Part shown: positions 59,654 through 64,000 of the stretch, one piece after another
Numbering within the stretch: the first letter of the stretch is position 1
How the letters are laid out: each line of letters opens with the position of its first letter
DNA from: CAVXHQ01 sp963761735
GTDB taxonomy: Bacteria; Pseudomonadota; Alphaproteobacteria; Rhodobacterales; Rhodobacteraceae
DNA: 64,000 bases
NCBI GenBank assembly: GCA_963761735.1
Contig: CAVXHQ010000003.1
Location: 868,001 to 932,000, forward strand
Direction: 5' to 3'
Made by a program: the position numbers and the translations under genes
The notes under the pieces: generated by a model
What the model was told of the DNA's origin: nothing
Database searches by the model: none
Seen by the model: only the letters and a program-made list of their open reading frames with translations

Positions 59654-61336
59654 ATGCAGAAGCGAAGCGTAACAAGGCCATCGGCAGCCTCGCTATTGAC
59701 GGGGATTGCCGAGATGTCGGCCCCGGACGCAGCCGCGTCGGGCAGCGGACGCAAGAGTGCCGATGTGGTGTCGCCACCCGTCCCGGTACAGACCGGTGAA
59801 CCGAACAGCTTCGACCTGAGGCGCCTGTTCATCGTCTATATCGCGGCGCTGTTCACATTGGCGGCCTGCGTCACGGCGTCGATGGTCGTCACCGAAATGC
59901 AATCCGCGCAGCTGGCAAGAGACGCAACCCTTATCAATCAAAGCGGGCGACAGCGGATGCTGAGCCAGCGGATCGTCTACCTTGCACAGGGTCTGTCTGG
60001 GGTCGACGGCGCCGAACGTCTGCCGTTCGACAACGCGTTTGCGACGACCATCGGCCAGTTCGCAAGCGTCCATTCCGGGCTGAGCGGTGCCGCGGACGCG
60101 GAGACACCGCTTCACGCGCTGTATTTCGCCGAAGATGACAGCGGTTCGAGCCTCGATGCGCGCATCGCCGACTTCATCGTGAGTGCACGGGAAGTGCTGG
60201 TCGGTGGCACCGACGCGGGCGCGCTGGATCGTCTCAGGCAGATCGAGCGGGCGGGGTTGCTGAGCGATCTCGACGCGGTCGTTGATGCCTACGAACGGGC
60301 ATCGGTGGACAGGATCGCTTTCCTGAGCGTTCTCGAGCGGTACATGCTCATTCTCGCGATCGCTGTCGTCGTTCTCGAAGTCGGGTTCGTGTTTCTGCCA
60401 GGACACAGAGCGATCACGGGTATGGTTTCCGCGTTGCATCGGCGTCACGCCGAGCTGAGCGATACGAAGATCACGCTCGAGCAGAGCTTGGACGCCCTGA
60501 AGGACCGCAATGCCGCATACCGTGAGGCCCGTCTGCGCGGCGAAGAGGCGCTTGAACAGAGCGAGGCGATGCGGCGCGAGCAATCGGAATTCACCTATGC
60601 GGTCAGCCACGATCTGAAATCGCCCGCAAACACGGTGCATCTGATCCTGAACGAGCTGAAGCTCGATTATTACGACACCTTTGACGATGACGGCAAGGAA
60701 CTCGTCGATACGGCGCTGGGCACGGTTCAGAGGATGAGCGGCCTTGTCGAGGACGTGCTGACCTATTCGTGGCTGACCAATGCCGACAGTGAGGCCGAGA
60801 CGTTCGACATGGGCGATTGCATCGCCGACGCCCTCGCCGATCTGGGCGCGGACATCCGGAACGCCGGTGCGCGGATCGTCTGTGGGCCGGGGGTCCGGGT
60901 CACCGGGCACCGCTCGCAACTTCGGGTGCTGGCGCAGAACCTTATCGCCAATGGAATCAAGTTTCGCGCCACCGGCACGGTCCCCGAAATCCGGATCAGC
61001 TGCCATACGAGTGGCGCAAAGGGTGCATGGCGCCTCGTCGTGCAGGACAACGGCATCGGTATTCCGGCAGAGCATCAGGCCCGGATTTTCGGCCTCTTCG
61101 CCCGGCTTCACGTCCGCGAGGCCTATGCCGGGACCGGTCTTGGCCTTGCGACATGCAAGCGGATCGTCGACCGGCACCGCGGTCTGATCACGGTAGTCTC
61201 TGCGCCGGGCGCAGGCAGCACATTCGACGTGACGTTGCGCGCGCCCCGGCAGGGCCCGGCGGCCGGATCGGAGACACCCGGCACGGGTGGCGCGGAACGG
61301 TACGACAACGCCACCCGCGCGGCAGAGGCCGCCTAG
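59654..61336 (+). CDS. Membrane histidine kinase with PilJ-type sensor domain
   Basis: A 560-aa sensor kinase. A transmembrane helix (FIVYIAALFTLAACVTASMVV, about 57-77) precedes the periplasmic PilJ-type domain starting ATLINQSGRQRMLSQRIVYLAQG, a second helix near 229-248 (MLILAIAVVVLEVGFVFLPG), then a coiled coil and the HisKA H-box TYAVSHDLKSPANT near 315. The HATPase motifs are LIANGIKF, DNGIGIP and TGLGLATCKRIV. The next gene is a stand-alone receiver protein, probably its partner. No strong ribosome-binding site; MSAPDAAAS near 59714 is an alternative start. Confidence 0.85.
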   Translation: MQKRSVTRPSAASLLTGIAEMSAPDAAASGSGRKSADVVSPPVPVQTGEPNSFDLRRLFIVYIAALFTLAACVTASMVVTEMQSAQLARDATLINQSGRQRMLSQRIVYLAQGLSGVDGAERLPFDNAFATTIGQFASVHSGLSGAADAETPLHALYFAEDDSGSSLDARIADFIVSAREVLVGGTDAGALDRLRQIERAGLLSDLDAVVDAYERASVDRIAFLSVLERYMLILAIAVVVLEVGFVFLPGHRAITGMVSALHRRHAELSDTKITLEQSLDALKDRNAAYREARLRGEEALEQSEAMRREQSEFTYAVSHDLKSPANTVHLILNELKLDYYDTFDDDGKELVDTALGTVQRMSGLVEDVLTYSWLTNADSEAETFDMGDCIADALADLGADIRNAGARIVCGPGVRVTGHRSQLRVLAQNLIANGIKFRATGTVPEIRISCHTSGAKGAWRLVVQDNGIGIPAEHQARIFGLFARLHVREAYAGTGLGLATCKRIVDRHRGLITVVSAPGAGSTFDVTLRAPRQGPAAGSETPGTGGAERYDNATRAAEAA

Positions 61337-61756
61337 ATGGCAGAGCCGATATCCCCGTTGCACATCATCCTGATCGACGATGAGGAGATCGACCGCCGGA
61401 TCTATGCCCGGGTGTTGAAACGGGCCGGGTTGGCAGAGGATCCCGTGGGGTTCAGCTACGCCGCCGACGCGCTTGCATATCTGGCCGATCCGGCTGTTCC
61501 GCCGGTCGATCTGATCCTTCTGGATATCAACATGCCGGGCATGAACGGATTCGAATTTCTCGAAGTCCTGACATCGATGGAGGCCGGAACGCCGGACACC
61601 ACAGCGGTGGCTATCATGCTCACAACCTCGCTGAACCCCCGCGATATGGAACGTGCGACCGCGTTTCCGGCGGTAAAGGCTTTTCTGGGCAAGCCATTGA
61701 ACAGCAGGGATGTCTCGGACGTGATCGAAAAGATCGGCAGACGCGCGGTGGTCTGA
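61337..61756 (+). CDS. Single-domain response regulator (receiver)
   Basis: A 139-aa CheY-like receiver with no output domain. Acidic pocket IIDDEEIDR-like (HIILIDDEEIDRRIYARVL near 9), phosphorylatable Asp in LILLDINMPGMNGFEFL near 58 and the switch lysine in KAFLGKPLNSRDV near 113. ATG begins directly after the kinase stop, so the two form a two-component pair. Downstream output is presumably through protein-protein interaction. Confidence 0.9.
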   Translation: MAEPISPLHIILIDDEEIDRRIYARVLKRAGLAEDPVGFSYAADALAYLADPAVPPVDLILLDINMPGMNGFEFLEVLTSMEAGTPDTTAVAIMLTTSLNPRDMERATAFPAVKAFLGKPLNSRDVSDVIEKIGRRAVV

Positions 61757-61940
61757 CTGCGGGCTGCCACGCTGCGTCGACAGGTCCCGTTGCACGGTCG
61801 ATGTCCACACCGCTATGTAAAATGGCGGGGCCTTTTCGTCGCAACGGGAGCACGCGCACGCTTTTGCCCCCATAAAAGTCTTTACCGGTTTGTTACACTC
61901 TCGCTAGGTTGCCCGGATGCTGCCTGTCACACCCAGACGA

Positions 61941-61979
61941 CGCCACCAGCCGGGCCGTTGCGCCACCAGCCGGCCCGTT
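61941..61979 (+). repeat. 20-bp tandem duplication upstream of the DUF2853 gene
   Basis: cgccaccagccgggccgtt and cgccaccagccggcccgtt (19 bases, one change) occur in tandem with one base between. GGGCCG of the first copy and CGGCCC of the second can pair as a stem, followed by TTTTG. It lies about 40 bp before the DUF2853 ATG. Confidence 0.7.
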
Positions 61980-62019
61980 TTGTGGGTATGGCCACGAAAC
62001 TGAAACAGGGGGACCCGAA

Positions 62020-62361
62020 ATGGGCAAGAGAGACGACCTGATTGCCAAATACGCTGACGATCTGAAAAACAAATGTAATATGACGCCCGATATGGCCCTG
62101 TTGACCAAGGTGACAATCGGTTGCGGCCCGTCGATCTATGATGCCGACGCGGCGACGGTTGCAGGCAGCCAGCCTGCCGAACTCGAGACGGTGCGGAAGA
62201 ATTTCCTGATGAAGAAGCTGGGCCTGAAGGATGGGCCGGGCCTGATGCAGGCGATCGACGCCGTCATCGAAGTTTACGGCAAGTCGGAACGGACCAAGTA
62301 CCGCGCCGTAATTTACTATATGTTGACAAAGCACTTCGGCAAAGAGGCCGTCTACGGCTGA
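62020..62361 (+). CDS. DUF2853 family protein
   Basis: A 113-aa protein matching by recollection the whole length of DUF2853: GKRDDLIAKYADDLKNKC, VTIGCGPSIYDADAATVAG, ETVRKNFLMKKLGLKDGP, YGKSERTKYRAVIYYMLTKHF and terminal KEAVYG. Function unknown; small, conserved in Rhodobacterales. ATG 62020 follows GGGGGA with a clear Shine-Dalgarno. It stands alone after the two-component pair. Confidence 0.9.
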   Translation: MGKRDDLIAKYADDLKNKCNMTPDMALLTKVTIGCGPSIYDADAATVAGSQPAELETVRKNFLMKKLGLKDGPGLMQAIDAVIEVYGKSERTKYRAVIYYMLTKHFGKEAVYG

Positions 62362-62422
62362 TCCCCGGATCGGTCATACCAGTGAGGGCCGGGCCGGGAG
62401 CACCCGCGCGGCCCTGATTCAT

Positions 62423-63226
62423 CTAGGACAGCGTTCTGACCCGGTCGATCATCGGCAAAAGGCGCAGGGTCGCCCGGGCATCGAGACCGGCATCCAGATC
62501 CCACACCGCCGGGATCGCGGTGCCGACGTAGGCCCAGTCGAGAATACGACGCAGTGTCTGACCCGGAACCTGCGCAAAGCACCGGCCAAGCATACCGATC
62601 CGCGCCTCGCGATGTGTCAGAGCCTCCATTCCGAGGGGATTGCAAAACGCGGCGGCCACGTCATAGCCGGGATCGCCGATCAGGCCTTTGGGATCGATCA
62701 TCGCCCAGCCCCGTTTGCCATTCAGGACGTTTTCGTGGTGCAGGTCGCCGTGCAACGGACGTCTGGCAGTCGTGGTGGCCAGCAGCCGCGCTGCAACTTT
62801 CCGCGCCGGAACGATTGCCGGATGCACCGGGCCTTGCGGCGCTGTCAGCGGGGCGAGCCAGTCGTCAAGGGTGTGCAGGCCTGCTGGCATCCGGCGCGGT
62901 GGCGTGTTCATCAGGTGCGCGAGGATCGGTGCCGCGGCGAAATCGCGACCCGCCTGAACCTCGCCCACGAGGGACCGTTCCGAGATCCATTCCATCAGGA
63001 CCGCCGTTTGCGATACCTCCCAAACCTCGGCCGCACCGATACTGCGGCGCGCCTCAAGATAGCGTACGCCAGCCATTTCCCCGGCCCCCGCAGGCGTTAA
63101 GAGTTTGACGACGGCGTCACCCCGCAGGCTCGACACGCGCCACAGCCCGGCAGTTCGTGTCTGCGCCAGAGGTACAGGGTCGTGCAGGTGCCAGCGGGTG
63201 CAGATTGCCGTCAGACTGTCCTGCAT
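62423..63226 (-). CDS. Aminoglycoside/hydroxyurea antibiotic-kinase family protein (APH(6)-like)
   Basis: A 267-aa APH-fold kinase of the streptomycin 6-kinase/hydroxyurea phosphotransferase type. GLWRVSSLRGDAVVKLLTPAG near 27 has the ATP-binding lysine; LHGDLHHENVL near 159 is the catalytic loop with HGDxxxxN; MIDPKGLIGDPGYDVA near 175 is the metal-binding segment. Whether it confers resistance or acts on a normal metabolite is unknown. The chosen ATG 63226 has AAGGG eight bases upstream; an upstream ATG at 63265 is weaker. Confidence 0.75.
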   Translation of the reverse strand: MQDSLTAICTRWHLHDPVPLAQTRTAGLWRVSSLRGDAVVKLLTPAGAGEMAGVRYLEARRSIGAAEVWEVSQTAVLMEWISERSLVGEVQAGRDFAAAPILAHLMNTPPRRMPAGLHTLDDWLAPLTAPQGPVHPAIVPARKVAARLLATTTARRPLHGDLHHENVLNGKRGWAMIDPKGLIGDPGYDVAAAFCNPLGMEALTHREARIGMLGRCFAQVPGQTLRRILDWAYVGTAIPAVWDLDAGLDARATLRLLPMIDRVRTLS

Positions 63227-63265
63227 TACCGGCCCTTCGTTAATTGTCTTAAATCGTCGGGGCAT

Positions 63266-63403
63266 TTGCTTTGCTCGACCCGGTCAAAGCTGTCACAAGG
63301 ATCTCGTCAGGCTAGGATGGCCAGACCCGAAATTCAGTTCCGCGTGTGGGAGTACGTGGGTGATGAAGGGGGTCTGTGCCGCGCACGGCCCCCTTCTTTT
63401 ATT
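63266..63403 (+). ncRNA. Candidate small RNA ending at an orphan terminator
   Basis: A short plus-strand stretch between two minus-strand genes ends in a textbook intrinsic terminator. The frame through it (starting MARPEIQFRVWEYVGDEGG near 63317) runs into the terminator and looks accidental. No promoter hexamers are convincing, so the 5' end is a guess. No known sRNA family recognised. Confidence 0.3.
63365..63403 (+). terminator. Intrinsic terminator on the plus strand, orphan
   Basis: GAAGGGGG and CCCCCTTC make an 8-bp stem with an inner GTGC/GCAC pairing, followed by TTTTATT at 63397-63403. The genes on both sides are on the minus strand, so it ends an otherwise unannotated plus-strand transcript. 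Confidence 0.75.
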
Positions 63404-63448
63404 GCTCCGCCTTTACGGTGCCTGTCGTCCGTCCGGCTGACTGCGATC

Positions 63449-63847
63449 CTACAAAAACAGACCAAGCACCGTGCCGATGATGCCGCATCCGATGATCGCA
63501 TTCCCACCGTCGATCACTGTAAGGGCGAACGGCCGCATCCCGTAGGCGTTGTTCATCGCCATCCACGGCACGATGAAAAAGGCCCCGATCCCTAGACCGA
63601 ATACCAGCCCCTTTCCCAGCGTATCGATCTGTCCGAGCACGAAGATGTGCCGCATCATTCCCGCGACGACGAGGGCCGCGATGCCCGAAAAGATGTGTGG
63701 CGACGGGCCGTTTCCGCCCGCAGGCTGACCGTCCGGTCCGACAGGTACACCGCTGGCGGCCATCCACGGTTTCGCGAGCGTTATATACCAGAATGCGCCA
63801 AAGCCGAAACAAGCGGCGGCGGCGATGAATACGGCAACGAACTGCAT
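63449..63847 (-). CDS. DUF1761-like membrane protein
   Basis: A 132-aa protein with four hydrophobic helices (AVFIAAAACFGFGAFWYITL; FSGIAALVVAGMMRHIFVLG; GKGLVFGLGIGAFFIVPWMA; IIGCGIIGTVLGLFL). FWYITLAKPWM near 19 and PWMAMNNAYG near 95 match the DUF1761 pattern. Function unknown. ATG 63847 follows GGGAG eight bases upstream. Confidence 0.7.
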   Translation of the reverse strand: MQFVAVFIAAAACFGFGAFWYITLAKPWMAASGVPVGPDGQPAGGNGPSPHIFSGIAALVVAGMMRHIFVLGQIDTLGKGLVFGLGIGAFFIVPWMAMNNAYGMRPFALTVIDGGNAIIGCGIIGTVLGLFL

Positions 63848-63893
63848 GATCTTCTCCCCGGGAAATTGGTCCCAGCGACATTATGACGCAGAG

Positions 63894-64000
63894 CTATGGC
63901 TCTGTCCCGCCCATTTCGCAGACGATCCGCCATTCGGCGTCGGTGACCGGTTGCACGGACAGGCGCGCGTTCTTTACCAGCACCATATCGGCCAGCCGCA
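63894..64000 (-). CDS. EVE-domain protein, C-terminal end (partial)
   Basis: The minus-strand frame entering from the right edge ends with RLADMVLVKNARLSVQPVTD, then AEWRIVCEMGGTEP and a stop at 63896-63894. RLSVQPV with a following tryptophan is the usual end of EVE/thymocyte-nuclear-protein-like domains, thought to bind modified nucleobases. Only about 35 residues are visible. Confidence 0.75.
   Translation of the reverse strand, partial: RLADMVLVKNARLSVQPVTDAEWRIVCEMGGTEP

Overview
This window is high-GC bacterial chromosome from an alphaproteobacterium of the Rhodobacteraceae (Roseobacter/Rhodobacter type). The evidence is the RegB/RegA (PrrB/PrrA) redox two-component pair near ahcY, a DUF2853 protein, a HrcA-GrpE pair, an HslV with a short pro-sequence, and the gene order parA-parB-rsmG-mnmG-mnmE-rho-hemJ / maf-aroE-coaE-dnaQ-secB. 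That order flanks the chromosome origin in this family. Two perfect 16-bp parS palindromes and an AT-rich gap with DnaA-box-like 9-mers and GANTC sites place oriC at about 30.6-31.0 kb. Most of the window is dense housekeeping sequence with overlapping stop/start codons, and mobile DNA is limited to its left edge.

Layout. 0-0.1 kb: right end of an IS66-family element, with transposase C-terminus, terminal repeat and a candidate 8-bp target duplication. 0.26-7.1 kb: minus-strand operon of three full-length ABC exporters followed by an m5U RNA methyltransferase. 7.3-10.0 kb: CCA-adding enzyme, CoA-type NUDIX hydrolase and Hsp33. 10.1-10.7 kb: a tandem-repeat mini-ORF coupled to a second NUDIX gene. 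10.8-13.0 kb: membrane protein and argG. 13.2-14.3 kb: a nuclease-like ORF with an in-frame stop, coupled to a sulfotransferase-like gene. 14.6-18.8 kb: mutS and a three-gene envelope-stress-like cluster. 18.9-23.2 kb: grpE-hrcA diverging from rph-rdgB-hemW. 23.2-30.6 kb: parB-parA-rsmG-mnmG-mnmE, rho and hemJ. 30.6-31.0 kb: putative oriC. 31.0-38.6 kb: maf-aroE-coaE-dnaQ, secB, fxsA, a Tim44-like gene, mltA, a Smr gene and an MFS transporter. 38.8-42.9 kb: hslU and hslV separated by two unrelated genes, then trxA. 43.0-53.1 kb: addA-addB-murU-amgK-tsaE and a PAS protein. 53.2-55.5 kb: regB and regA, divergent. 55.5-59.4 kb: GNAT, LysR, a 59-aa protein, an HD hydrolase and ahcY. 59.7-64 kb: a PilJ-type histidine kinase with a receiver protein, DUF2853, an antibiotic-kinase-like protein, DUF1761 and an EVE-domain fragment.

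Functional themes are replication and segregation (oriC, parS, ParAB, DnaQ), tRNA modification (MnmE/MnmG, TsaE, CCA-adding enzyme), protein quality control (HslUV, HrcA/GrpE, Hsp33, SecB, thioredoxin), DNA repair (MutS, AddAB), murein recycling (AmgK/MurU, MltA) and redox signalling (RegB/RegA).

The most unusual points are two single-base frameshifts in otherwise conserved genes (addA near 45151 and regB near 54471), the in-frame amber codon in the nuclease-like gene, the 9-residue-repeat mini-ORF coupled to a NUDIX gene, an orphan intrinsic terminator suggesting a small RNA near 63.3 kb, and paired palindromes at 41.8 kb. I did not find a convincing new multi-gene system. All assignments come from reading the sequence and remembered family features; no searches were run.
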